64,000 nt of DNA, taken from positions 1 to 64,000 of the forward strand of contig JAWLAT010000025.1 in assembly GCA_041395325.1 (NCBI GenBank), read 5' to 3'. Both the position numbers and the translations under genes were made by a program. The notes under the pieces are model-generated. The model was not told the origin of the DNA. It ran no database searches and saw only the letters and a program-made list of their open reading frames with translations. This document shows, one piece after another, positions 27,955 through 36,120 of this stretch. Position 1 is the stretch's first letter. The number at the start of each line of letters is the position of its first letter. This DNA comes from JAWLAT01 sp041395325 (lineage in GTDB: Bacteria > Pseudomonadota > Gammaproteobacteria > Xanthomonadales > SZUA-5).

Positions 27955-28383
27955 ATGCTCTGGCTGAAGGCCTTCCACATCATCTTCGTCGTGACCTGGT
28001 TCGCCGGGCTGTTCTATCTGCCGCGGTTGTTCGTCTATCACGTCGACGCGCAGGATGAGCTCAGCCATGAGCGCTTCGTGGTGATGGAACGCCGCCTGCT
28101 CGGCATCACCCACATCGGCGGCGGGCTGGCGCTGCTGTTCGGCCTGCTGCTGCTGGCCTGGTGGTATCGGCAAAGCCCCAGTTGGCTGCTGCAGGGCTGG
28201 CTGCACGCCAAGCTGCTGCTGGTTGCACTGCTGATCGGCTATCACCACGCCTGCGCCCGACTGGTCCGGCGATTTGCCGAGCGACGCAATCAGCGCAGCG
28301 CGCGCTGGTACCGGCTCTTCAACGAAGTCCCGGCGCTGCTGCTGATTGCCATTGTGGTGCTGGTGGTGGTGAAGCCGTTCTGA
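27955..28383 (+). CDS. hemJ: Protoporphyrinogen IX oxidase HemJ
   Basis: 142-residue membrane protein of the HemJ family (formerly UPF0093), which oxidises protoporphyrinogen IX in heme synthesis in bacteria lacking HemG and HemY. It has four helices. Seen: the family N-terminus MLWLKAFHIIFVVTWFAGLFYLPRLFVYH with the heme-ligand His, the MERRLLGITHIGG block with its conserved Arg, WLHAKLLLVALLIGYHH, and the C-terminal FNEVPALLLIAIVVLVVVKPF, which is nearly diagnostic. ATG 27955 gives the correct N-terminus; an earlier in-frame start would add 13 non-family residues. It is divergent from aacS. Confidence 0.93.
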   Translation: MLWLKAFHIIFVVTWFAGLFYLPRLFVYHVDAQDELSHERFVVMERRLLGITHIGGGLALLFGLLLLAWWYRQSPSWLLQGWLHAKLLLVALLIGYHHACARLVRRFAERRNQRSARWYRLFNEVPALLLIAIVVLVVVKPF

Positions 28384-28413
28384 GCTGCCCCAGGGCCGGT
28401 GAATCACTTGATT

Positions 28414-28432
28414 CGCAAGTGCCGGACTTGCG
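28414..28432. repeat. Hairpin downstream of hemJ
   Basis: CGCAAGT-GCCGG-ACTTGCG, perfect 7-bp stem with 5-base loop, 31 bases after the hemJ stop. The downstream sequence is not T-rich, so it is at best a weak terminator. Confidence 0.35.
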
Positions 28433-28485
28433 TGACCGTTCTGGTCGTTCAAGCATGACGGTTCGAACGATGGCTTGGAAAGCTC

Positions 28486-29310
28486 ATGCCGAAACTGCTC
28501 TGGGCAATGGTCGCGCTCCTGCTTCTCGCCGCCTGTGCCGGCTCGCCCACAATCCGGACAGATCCTGACAAGGGCGCTGGTCAGCGGGCGCTGGTCCCGG
28601 TCGAGATCGACTTCGAGACGCCATCCGGTTGGCAGGTTTTGCAGCGCGAGCACTACGAATCGGCCGAACTGGGCACGCGTATGCGCATCCGGCTGGACGA
28701 ATGGCCCTGGGTTCGCATGGACCTTTTCGCCTATCGGGTCGGCGTCACCGACAACCTGACCCGCGGGCTGGAGCAGGTGGTCACCCAACATCGCGACGAT
28801 CTGGATGCTGCCGTTGAACAAGGTGCCTATCAGCGCTGGACGGCTCTCGAAGCAGCCGATTTCAAGGTTGACGGCCACCCGCTGCTCTCGACCGGCAAGC
28901 GGCTGAGTCTGCGCATCGTACGCGGCGGCGACGAGGAAGGCTCCACCAGCTATCTGTTCTATCGCCCGCCGTTTGCGCTCAAGGTACGCGCCAGCTACCC
29001 GGGCCATGTTGATGCGCGGACCGAAGCGGCGGTCGATGCCGCCGTCCGCACGCTGATTCCGGCGGTCGAGGTCGACGCCCCAGCGCACTGCGCCGATCAG
29101 GCGATCGAGATCTCCGTCCCCGACGACGATCTGGATGAGGCCGAGGGCCAGCGGTTCGCGGTCGTCGGTTTTGCTGCAGCCAGTTTGCGCTATGCCCTGG
29201 AGGGTTGCATGGACCTCGCCAGCGCGATGGTCATGGCCCGTCTGGTCTGTGATGACTTCGGCGAGCTCTGCGGTACACCGCCCTGGGAGATGGCTGGACA
29301 GGAGCCCTGA
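28486..29310 (+). CDS. Putative lipoprotein of unknown function
   Basis: 274 residues. A lipoprotein signal is clear: MPKLLWAMVALLLLAAC with the lipid-bearing Cys17 (lipobox LAAC). The mature part is a mixed alpha/beta domain (ETPSGWQVLQREHYESAELGTRMRIR, then SYLFYRPPFALKVRASYPG), with four cysteines in the last third (AHCADQ, EGCMDL, LVCDDFGELCG). No family was recognised. Its TGA overlaps the ATG of the next gene (TGATG at 29308-29312), so the two are translationally coupled and likely act together at the envelope. Confidence 0.75.
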   Translation: MPKLLWAMVALLLLAACAGSPTIRTDPDKGAGQRALVPVEIDFETPSGWQVLQREHYESAELGTRMRIRLDEWPWVRMDLFAYRVGVTDNLTRGLEQVVTQHRDDLDAAVEQGAYQRWTALEAADFKVDGHPLLSTGKRLSLRIVRGGDEEGSTSYLFYRPPFALKVRASYPGHVDARTEAAVDAAVRTLIPAVEVDAPAHCADQAIEISVPDDDLDEAEGQRFAVVGFAAASLRYALEGCMDLASAMVMARLVCDDFGELCGTPPWEMAGQEP

Positions 29311-29825
29311 TGAGGAGCGCCCGGCTGCCGGCATGTGCGTTCCTGCTGTGGACACTACAGGCATCAGCGGGCGACATGCTGGCGAGCAGGATCGAGGTCG
29401 AACGCCTGCAGCGCGCCCTCTCACAGCCTGGCCAGGTCGAGTTGCTGTCGCTGGATCCCAACACCGATTGCCTTTCCGACTGCTGGCATGGCTGGCAGGT
29501 CCTGGGCCAAAACACCCTAACCGACGCTGGATTCCAGCACGCCCTGGCGGCTGAACTGAGCCAGTGGGTTGCCGCGCCGGAACCCGAATACATCGCCCTG
29601 TGCTTCAGCCCGCGGCACGGCGTTCGCTGGACCACCGAAGGGACAATCTGGTCATTTGTCGTCTGCTTCGAGTGTGGCGAGACCCGCGTGTACGCCAACG
29701 AACAGGCGGTCGGGTCGCTGCACCTGTTTGACCGTGCATCTGGACCCTGGGACGCCATCCTGCGGGCATCCGGGCTGCCTTTGGCGCCAACCGAGTTGGG
29801 CGGGGACGACTTCAACGACGACTGA
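29310..29825 (+). CDS. Secreted or periplasmic protein of unknown function
   Basis: 171 residues with a Sec signal (MRSARLPACAFLLWTLQASAGD). The mature part contains six cysteines, two as DCLSDCWHGW and others in ALCFSPRHGVRW and FVVCFECGETRVY; this CFSPRHG plus VCFECG pattern occurs in scattered uncharacterised proteins I cannot name. Start ATG 29310 overlaps the stop of the lipoprotein gene by one base. The C-terminus is acidic (GGDDFNDD). It converges with the DUF3592 gene 42 bases away. Role unknown. Confidence 0.7.
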   Translation: MRSARLPACAFLLWTLQASAGDMLASRIEVERLQRALSQPGQVELLSLDPNTDCLSDCWHGWQVLGQNTLTDAGFQHALAAELSQWVAAPEPEYIALCFSPRHGVRWTTEGTIWSFVVCFECGETRVYANEQAVGSLHLFDRASGPWDAILRASGLPLAPTELGGDDFNDD

Positions 29826-29867
29826 GCGGTCGTGCGCCTTTGCGTCGTGCCTCGTCATGACGGCGTT

Positions 29868-30608
29868 TCACGGGCGTGGCGAGGTGTCGGCCTGGCCCTT
29901 GCGCCGGCTGCGCAGCCACCACGCCAGGACGCCCACCCACGGCACGCTCAGGATCAGCAATTCGGTTGGCCTGGACTGTCCCATCCAGATCACGACCGAC
30001 GCCCCGACCACCAGCAGGAACACGATGGCCAGCCGGTTGAGCCAGCGATCGGTAGCTCGCTCACTGTACGGCGCGAGCTCAGCCTGGCCACGCCATCGAC
30101 CCCACTGGCGCCGCAGCGTCAGGACGGCCACGCCGAGGCCATAGGCGAGGAACAGCAGGCCCAGGGCTGCCACCGGGATGGACGTCAACGCGCTCGGTTG
30201 CGCCAGCACGCTGCGCGCGGGCGCGAGTTCGTCGACGTAGATCTGGATCGGCCGCCCTTCGGCATACTGCTCTCTGGCCAGCGCGGCCAGCGCCTCGGCC
30301 TCCGACGGCGAACTGGCACGCCCGACGTCGATCGTCCCCAAACCCTGGTAGGACGTCCCGGCCACCCCATAGCGGTACTGCAGCCCGGCGGACACGGTCC
30401 AGCTGTTGCGGCTGGAGGTGGTCGCATCGCCCCGGCGGGCGCTGATCCGCGCATCGATGACGACCGCCACATGGGGCCGAAACTCGACGCTGGCCTGGCG
30501 CCATCCGTGGACACCGGCACCGAGGAACAAGGTACCCAGCAACAACACCAGCAACCACGCGAACGTCGCCCCAGTGGCCCGCAGCGCTGCGAAAAGTCGC
30601 TTGCTCAT
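29868..30608 (-). CDS. DUF3592 domain membrane protein
   Basis: 246 residues. Topology: helix 1 (about 13-35, AWLLVLLLGTLFLGAG), an extracytoplasmic DUF3592 core with VVIDARISARRGDA, LQYRYGVAGTSYQGLGTID and QYAEGRPIQIYVDELAPARSVLAQ, then helix 2 (about 145-165), a cytoplasmic stretch and two further helices near the C-terminus. The family is widespread and uncharacterised. ATG 30608 is chosen because GGGGAGGG lies just upstream; a longer in-frame start has none. It is divergent from the next gene and convergent with the secreted protein before it. Confidence 0.75.
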   Translation of the reverse strand: MSKRLFAALRATGATFAWLLVLLLGTLFLGAGVHGWRQASVEFRPHVAVVIDARISARRGDATTSSRNSWTVSAGLQYRYGVAGTSYQGLGTIDVGRASSPSEAEALAALAREQYAEGRPIQIYVDELAPARSVLAQPSALTSIPVAALGLLFLAYGLGVAVLTLRRQWGRWRGQAELAPYSERATDRWLNRLAIVFLLVVGASVVIWMGQSRPTELLILSVPWVGVLAWWLRSRRKGQADTSPRP

Positions 30609-30759
30609 TGCCCTCCCCTGGGATCGCGATGACGCCTGCCATCGATGTTCGTCGATGAGCACTGCCCGTGGACCGCCCCGATTCGCCCGCTGCCCGCCCT
30701 GCCGTCGCCACGTTGTCGATCCATGCTGTAGCTCATGCCGTCAGGTCGGGAGGTGGTCG

Positions 30760-32049
30760 ATGAGTTGCAGGTCTGCTGCGGGAAAAGCCACGGGGTGGCT
30801 GGGCATCGCCATGCTGACCAGCCTGTCTGGTGGCGCCATGGCCGCCCCGCTGTCCGGCAGTGAGGAGATGCTCCTGCAGCAACTCGCCGACCCGGCCTTT
30901 TACACGCATCCCCATCGTCGAGAGGCCATCGGCGATGCGCTGGCCATGGTCGAAACGATGCTGGCGGCCACCGGCAGCTACCGCAAGCCGCACGAAGCCG
31001 GCCCGCTGCTGCATGGAGCTTCCGGTCAGGCACTGCGGTTGCTCGCCGCCGGCGGCGGTCGCGCTGGAGAGATTGCCCGGATCATGCAAAGCGAGGCCGA
31101 GAAGGGTCTCTACGGGGACCCCAGCCACCCATTGCGCGGGCAGATCGGCGCGGATGAGCGCGCGACCGCAGAATTCCGGATTGCAGCGGGCGCGACCCAA
31201 CGGCTGTTGCTGGACAGCGGCGGCAGCGGCCGACTGTTCCTCGGTGCCACCTGCTCGATGGAATTGCGCGAGCTGCCGCACAACGCCAACGGCCAACTGG
31301 ACCTGGGCGCCGATCCCGGCACGAGCCTGGCGGTGGGCAGCGGTGATCCGGCCCACTACCCGTTGACCGCGCCGCTGACGAGCTTTGGCGTGGCTCCGGG
31401 TGAAGACTGCGGCGACCAGACGCACACGCTGCTGGTGGCCTGGTCACCCGCCCCGCCGCGCCTGACGGCCACGCATGATGGCAAGCTGCTGGTCAGGCAG
31501 CCCGGCCGTTACCAGGTGGATCTGGTCGACGGTGCCGCGGCGCTGCGATTCGACTTGCCGGCCGGCGCCGCCTTCGAGCTGTCGGCCAGAGATGCCTCGA
31601 TCATGGCCGAGGGCCCGGCATTGCAGGGCCGACAGTGGGTCCGCGGTGGCACCAGCGAAGCTCGCATCGAGGCGCCGGCCAAACAGCTCGACCTGCTGGT
31701 GGTGCGCGCCGATCTGCCGCGGCTGTTGCCCGGCGAGGTGCTGCAGGCCAATGCCCAGCGCTCGGCCCAGCTCTTCGAAGTCAGCACGCCGCCCGGCGCG
31801 CGGGGCTATTTGCGTGTCGAAACCCTGCCCGGCACGCTCGACGGCGATCCGATGCTGCACGCCTTTGACCGCAGCGGCGAGACGATCGCGCAGGATGACG
31901 ACAGTGGCGAAGGCCTGAATGCCGCCCTCGAGGTCCCCGTCATTGCCGGCAGCGTGCAGACCTTCGCCGTGGTCGACCTGCGCGAGGAAGGCGTCCCATC
32001 GGTCAGAGTCAGTTTGATCGAGCAGCCGACGCAGACTGAGGAACCCTGA
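30760..32049 (+). CDS. Large secreted protein with C-terminal PPC-like domain, function unknown
   Basis: 429 residues. Signal peptide MSCRSAAGKATGWLGIAMLTSLSGGAMAAP. Then a helical region (residues about 30-115, with AIGDALAMVETMLAATGSYRKP), followed by beta-rich repeats, including a segment with two cysteines (GATCSMEL, GEDCGDQ) and a C-terminal piece resembling bacterial pre-peptidase C-terminal (PPC) domains (RGYLRVETLPGTLDGDPMLHAFDRSG, AVVDLREEGVPSVRVSLIE). ATG 30760 has GGGAGG upstream. No enzymatic motif was found. It is convergent with the omega-amidase gene. Possibly a cell-surface binding protein. Confidence 0.7.
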   Translation: MSCRSAAGKATGWLGIAMLTSLSGGAMAAPLSGSEEMLLQQLADPAFYTHPHRREAIGDALAMVETMLAATGSYRKPHEAGPLLHGASGQALRLLAAGGGRAGEIARIMQSEAEKGLYGDPSHPLRGQIGADERATAEFRIAAGATQRLLLDSGGSGRLFLGATCSMELRELPHNANGQLDLGADPGTSLAVGSGDPAHYPLTAPLTSFGVAPGEDCGDQTHTLLVAWSPAPPRLTATHDGKLLVRQPGRYQVDLVDGAAALRFDLPAGAAFELSARDASIMAEGPALQGRQWVRGGTSEARIEAPAKQLDLLVVRADLPRLLPGEVLQANAQRSAQLFEVSTPPGARGYLRVETLPGTLDGDPMLHAFDRSGETIAQDDDSGEGLNAALEVPVIAGSVQTFAVVDLREEGVPSVRVSLIEQPTQTEEP

Positions 32050-32052
32050 TCG

Positions 32053-32847
32053 CTACCAGCTCGCGCCAAACGAATCGGCATCCTGCTGCGCCGGGAAACG
32101 ATGGCGATGGGCGCGCAAGGCGGCCAGATCAATCTCGACACTGGCGCGCTGGGCCTGCTGGCCGAGTTCAACCAATGGTTGGCCGAGGAAGTCGATCACC
32201 GCGCTGTCACCGGCGTACTCGATCTGATTGCCGTCGATACCGACTCGGTTGACCGCGGCCACATAGGCCAGATTCTCGATCGCGCGGGCCCGTAGCAGCG
32301 TGCGCCAGTGTTCCCGCCGCGGCTTGGGCCAGTTGGCGACGAACAATATCAGGTCGTACTCGAGCTGACCGTCGGCCTGCACGCGATTGCGCAGCCAGAC
32401 CGGGAAGCGCAGGTCATAACAGACCGACGGCAGGATGCGAAAACCCTTGTACTCGATGATCGGCCTGATCGCGCCGGCGCCGTAGCGCTCGTGCTCGCCA
32501 GCCATACGGAACAGATGCCGCTTGTCGTAGTGGTGTTCGTCCTGCGGACCCACCCAGACCAGCCGATTGACCGCCCGACCCTGTTCGTCCTGCAGAACCA
32601 GCGAGCCGCAGATCACCACGCCGGTGTCCTGTGCCAGCTTCCGCAGCCACTGCATCGACTCGCCGCGCATGCCTTCGGCCAGCTTGATGGCATCGTTGGA
32701 GAAGCCGGACAGGAAGGTCTCCGGCAACAGCACGATGTCGGCACCGGGGGCAGCGAGACGCACCTGATGGGCGTACAGCTCGCGGTTGGCGGCCGGATCG
32801 TGCCAGCGGGTATCGGCCTGCACCAGCGCCAGGCGTAGGGTGGACAT
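32053..32847 (-). CDS. Omega-amidase (YafV/Nit2-type nitrilase-fold hydrolase)
   Basis: 264 residues of the carbon-nitrogen hydrolase family. The catalytic Glu43 (LLPETFLSGFS), Lys109 (YDKRHLF) and Cys143 (SVCYDLRFPVW) are all present, with the omega-amidase-like EHERYGAG and NWPKPRREHWRTLLRARAIEN blocks. It hydrolyses alpha-ketoglutaramate or alpha-ketosuccinamate to the keto acid and ammonia in the cytoplasm. ATG 32847 has GGGAG upstream. It starts 31 bases after the stop of the aminotransferase gene on the same strand, a pairing known to serve glutamine-dependent transamination in methionine salvage. Confidence 0.9.
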   Translation of the reverse strand: MSTLRLALVQADTRWHDPAANRELYAHQVRLAAPGADIVLLPETFLSGFSNDAIKLAEGMRGESMQWLRKLAQDTGVVICGSLVLQDEQGRAVNRLVWVGPQDEHHYDKRHLFRMAGEHERYGAGAIRPIIEYKGFRILPSVCYDLRFPVWLRNRVQADGQLEYDLILFVANWPKPRREHWRTLLRARAIENLAYVAAVNRVGIDGNQIEYAGDSAVIDFLGQPLVELGQQAQRASVEIDLAALRAHRHRFPAQQDADSFGASW

Positions 32848-32878
32848 GCGGAACTCCCGAGCGGACGCGATCAATGGG

Positions 32879-34027
32879 TCAGACGCGGCACAGCCGTTCG
32901 GCGGCCTCGAGCAGAGTCTGGTCGGACTTGGCAAAGCATAGCCGCACGAAGGGACCGGGCGAACGGCCGCCGGCGCAGAAGGGCGACAGCGGAATCGCCG
33001 CGACCTTGTGTTCGCAGGTCAGCCAGCGGCAAAACTCCAGGTCCGGAAGATCGGAGATCGCGGAGTAGTCGACCAGCTGGAAATACGAGCCCGCCACCGG
33101 CAGCAGGCCGAAGCGGCTACCCGCCAAAGCCTGGGCAAAGAGGTCGCGCTTGGCCTGGTAGAAGGCTGGCAGCTCCAGATAATGCTGACGGTCGCCGGCG
33201 AGCTGATCGGCCAGCGCCGCCTGGGCCGGATGGAAACTGCTGAAGGTCAGGTACTGGTGCACCTTGCGGAATTCGTCGCTCAGCGCTGGCGGCGCAATGC
33301 AATAGCCGATCTTCCAGCCGGTGATGTGATAGGTCTTGCCGAAGCTGGACACCGCAAAGCTGCGCGAACGCAATCGCGAATGAGCCACAACGCAGGCATG
33401 CTGCCGGCCGTCGAAGAGAATGTGCTCGTAAACCTCGTCGGAGAGGATGCAGATGTCCGTACCCTCGACCAGATCGGCCAGTCGATCCAGATCCGCCATC
33501 GACAGTGCAGCGCTGGTCGGGTTCTGTGGCGAGTTGATCAGAATCATCCGCGTGCGCGGCGTGATCGCTGTGGCCAGCGCGTCCCAGGGCAGGCCGAATT
33601 CGGGTGCCTGCAGGGCCAGGCGCACCGCGGTGGCGCCCTGCAGTTCGATCGCCGGCTCGTAGGAGTCGTAGCAGGGATCGAAGACGATCACCTCCTCGCC
33701 CGGGCGCACCATCGCGGCAATCGCCGCAAACAGCGCCTCCGTGGCCCCGCTGGTCACGGTCACCTCGCGCTCGGCGTCCACCGTGCAGCCGTAGAGAAAC
33801 TCGGTCTTGCGGGCGATCTCCTGCCGCAGTGCCGGAATGCCGGTCATGGGGGCGTATTGGTTGCGACCGCTGTTGGTGTGCCTGGCCAGCGCGTCCTTGA
33901 GGGACTGCGGCCCCTCGAAGTCCGGAAAGCCCTGCCCCAGGTTGATTGCCCCCTGCTCGGCCGCCAGCTGGCTCATCACGGTGAAAATCGTCGTGCCCAC
34001 CCGGGGCAACTTGCTCTGCGGGGTCAT
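32879..34027 (-). CDS. Methionine/glutamine-family PLP aminotransferase (YbdL/KAT-like)
   Basis: 382-residue fold-type I class I/II aminotransferase. PLP-lysine is Lys231 in SSFGKTYHITGWKIGY; other marks are INLGQGFPDFEGP, NSPQNPTSAALS and ICILSDEVYEHILFDGRQH. These match YbdL and kynurenine aminotransferase/GTK relatives, which transaminate methionine or 4-methylthio-2-oxobutyrate with glutamine. ATG 34027 gives the normal family start MTPQSKLPRVGTTIF. The following omega-amidase would remove the alpha-ketoglutaramate formed from glutamine and pull the reaction forward. No ribosome site is strong. Confidence 0.9.
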   Translation of the reverse strand: MTPQSKLPRVGTTIFTVMSQLAAEQGAINLGQGFPDFEGPQSLKDALARHTNSGRNQYAPMTGIPALRQEIARKTEFLYGCTVDAEREVTVTSGATEALFAAIAAMVRPGEEVIVFDPCYDSYEPAIELQGATAVRLALQAPEFGLPWDALATAITPRTRMILINSPQNPTSAALSMADLDRLADLVEGTDICILSDEVYEHILFDGRQHACVVAHSRLRSRSFAVSSFGKTYHITGWKIGYCIAPPALSDEFRKVHQYLTFSSFHPAQAALADQLAGDRQHYLELPAFYQAKRDLFAQALAGSRFGLLPVAGSYFQLVDYSAISDLPDLEFCRWLTCEHKVAAIPLSPFCAGGRSPGPFVRLCFAKSDQTLLEAAERLCRV

Positions 34028-34254
34028 TGGAGGACTCGGTCGGTGGCAGGGGCGAGATGGTAGCGGAATGGTCGTGCGCGATCTTTTCAGCCCCCAACCA
34101 GGGCCTTGCCCGCATCTCTCACCGGCCTTCTGCTGCGGACGCCGATCTTCGCGTCGTGGCGCCCTCATGAACGAATTCTGGCTCCTCATGCGGGCCATGG
34201 TTCAGGACTGAGTGATGGAACAGGCTGGCCAGCGCTCGGGTGTCGGCACTTCCT

Positions 34255-34282
34255 GAACCCTCTGCCCTGAGCCCTCTGCCCT
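34255..34282 (-). repeat. Tandem 14-bp intergenic repeat, copy set B
   Basis: GAACCCTCTGCCCT (34255-34268) then GAGCCCTCTGCCCT (34269-34282), one mismatch. It is the opposite orientation and a variant of the unit at 27814-27841 and lies immediately before the stop of the ABC exporter gene. Confidence 0.55.
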
Positions 34283-34283
34283 G

Positions 34284-36056
34284 TCAGCCCGAGAACTGCA
34301 GCCGCGCCAGCTCCGCATACAGCCCGCCTGCGGCGACCAGACTGGCGTGATCACCGACGGCGACGATGCGGCCGTGGTCCATCACGACGATGCGATCGGC
34401 ACGCTGGACGGTGGCCAAGCGATGGGCGATCACGATGGTCGTGCGGTTGGCCATCAAGCGCTGCAGCGCGCGCTGGATGGCGTGTTCGCTCTGCGCATCC
34501 AGTGCACTGGTGGCCTCGTCGAGCAGCAACACCGGCGCGTCCTTGAGCAGTGCGCGGGCAATGGCAATGCGCTGACGCTGACCACCGGACAGGCGCACAC
34601 CGCGCTCACCGAGGAAGCTGTCGTAGCCCTCGGGCAGGGCGCTGATGAAATCGTGCGCTTCGGCGGCCCGCGCGGCGGCCTCGACCTCGGCCTGATCGGC
34701 ATCGGGCCGGCCATAGCGGATGTTGTCGCGGGCACTGGCGCCGAAGATGAAGCTGTCCTGCGGCACCAGCGCGAGCTGTTCGCGCAGATAGGCCAGCGGC
34801 AAATCGGCCAGCGAGACCCCATCGAGTTCAATGCGCCCGGCTTGCGGCTCCCAGTGCCGCAGCAACAGCTGCAGCACCGTGCTCTTGCCGGCACCCGAAG
34901 GTCCGACCAGCGCGACCGTTTCGCCCGGCCGCACGGCCAGTTCGAAATCAACCAGCGCCGGCGGTTCCGGGCGGCTCGGATAGCGAAACTCCACCTGGCG
35001 AAAACTCAGGTGTCCGGCCGCCCGTCTGGCCGACGTTGCCGGCGCCTGCGGATCGGCGATGGCCGGCTGGCGACCGAGCAATTCCAGAATGCGCTCCATC
35101 GCCCCGGCCGCCCGCAGGACGTCGCCCCAGACTTCGCTCAGCGCGCCGGTGGAACTGGCGGCCATGACCGCATAGAGCACGAACTGGCTGAGCTGACCGC
35201 CACTCATGGTGCCAGCCAGGACCGACTGGGCGCCGAACCACAGCACCAGCGTCACGGCGCCGAAGACCAGCAGGATCACCAGCGCAGTCAGGCCGGCGCG
35301 CATCCGCAACCGACGCCGGGCCGTGCCCAGCGCCGCCCGGATCGCCGAGCCATAGCGCTCGCTTTCGTGCGATTCGCGGGCGAAGGCCTGCACCGTGGCA
35401 ATGGCGCCCAATGCTTCGCCAGCCACCGCTGAGGTATCAGCCAACCGGTCCTGACTCTGCCGCGACAAGGTCTGGACACGGCGGCCAAACAGCAGGATCG
35501 GCGCGACGATGGCGGGAATGCCGATCACGATCAGCAACGACAGTTTCGGACTGGTCGCCACCAGCAACCCCAGCGCACCGACCAGCATCAGCATGGAGCG
35601 CAGGGCCACCGAGGCACTGCTGCCGACAACCGTCTGAATCAGCTCGGTGTCAGCGGTCAGGCGCGACTGCAACTCGCCCACGCGGGTCTGCTCGAAGAAA
35701 CCGATCTCCTGCCGCAGCAGGTGGTTGAACAAGGCCCGACGCAAATCGGCCATGACCCGCTCGCCCAGCCAGCTGACGAAATAGAAGCGGCCGGCCGTCG
35801 CCAGCGCCAGCACGGCCGCCACGGCAAACAGCGCCAGGAAATAGCGATCAATCAGATCGGCGTCGGTGGCCGAGAAGCCATGGTCGATCATCTGCCCGAC
35901 GGCCGCCGGCAAGATCAGCGAGGCCGTGGTCGACAGCAGCAGGAACAGCAAGGCCCCGCCCACGGCACGTCGGTACGGCCGCAGGAACGGCCACAAGGCG
36001 CGCAGGCTGCTCAGCCGGCGAGTGGGCTCGCCAGCGGTGGAAGCGTCAGTGGTCAT
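34284..36056 (-). CDS. ABC-type exporter (fused membrane and ATP-binding domains)
   Basis: 590-residue half-transporter of the MsbA/LmrA type. Six-helix membrane domain (about 30-320, with ALFNHLLRQEIGFFEQTRVGELQSRLTADTELIQ), then an ATPase with Walker A GPSGAGKST, Q-loop VPQDSFIFGAS, signature LSGGQRQRIAIARALL, Walker B VLLLDEATSALD and the H-loop IAHRL. It forms a homodimer; lipid or drug export is the usual role but the substrate is not predictable. ATG 36056 (MTTDASTAGEP) is the sensible start, since the upstream open frame is unlike any protein. It is one member of an exporter-rich window and sits next to a two-component system. Confidence 0.93.
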   Translation of the reverse strand: MTTDASTAGEPTRRLSSLRALWPFLRPYRRAVGGALLFLLLSTTASLILPAAVGQMIDHGFSATDADLIDRYFLALFAVAAVLALATAGRFYFVSWLGERVMADLRRALFNHLLRQEIGFFEQTRVGELQSRLTADTELIQTVVGSSASVALRSMLMLVGALGLLVATSPKLSLLIVIGIPAIVAPILLFGRRVQTLSRQSQDRLADTSAVAGEALGAIATVQAFARESHESERYGSAIRAALGTARRRLRMRAGLTALVILLVFGAVTLVLWFGAQSVLAGTMSGGQLSQFVLYAVMAASSTGALSEVWGDVLRAAGAMERILELLGRQPAIADPQAPATSARRAAGHLSFRQVEFRYPSRPEPPALVDFELAVRPGETVALVGPSGAGKSTVLQLLLRHWEPQAGRIELDGVSLADLPLAYLREQLALVPQDSFIFGASARDNIRYGRPDADQAEVEAAARAAEAHDFISALPEGYDSFLGERGVRLSGGQRQRIAIARALLKDAPVLLLDEATSALDAQSEHAIQRALQRLMANRTTIVIAHRLATVQRADRIVVMDHGRIVAVGDHASLVAAGGLYAELARLQFSG

Positions 36057-36120
36057 GCCGCGGCATGTTGCCCGAAGGGCGGCCGCAGGCAAAGCGGCAA
36101 ATCGGCCGGTCGCGACCGGA

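Noticed and set aside
28441..28480. GGTTCGAACG resembling a tRNA T-loop
   Set aside because: No matching acceptor stem, anticodon arm or CCA end can be folded around it.
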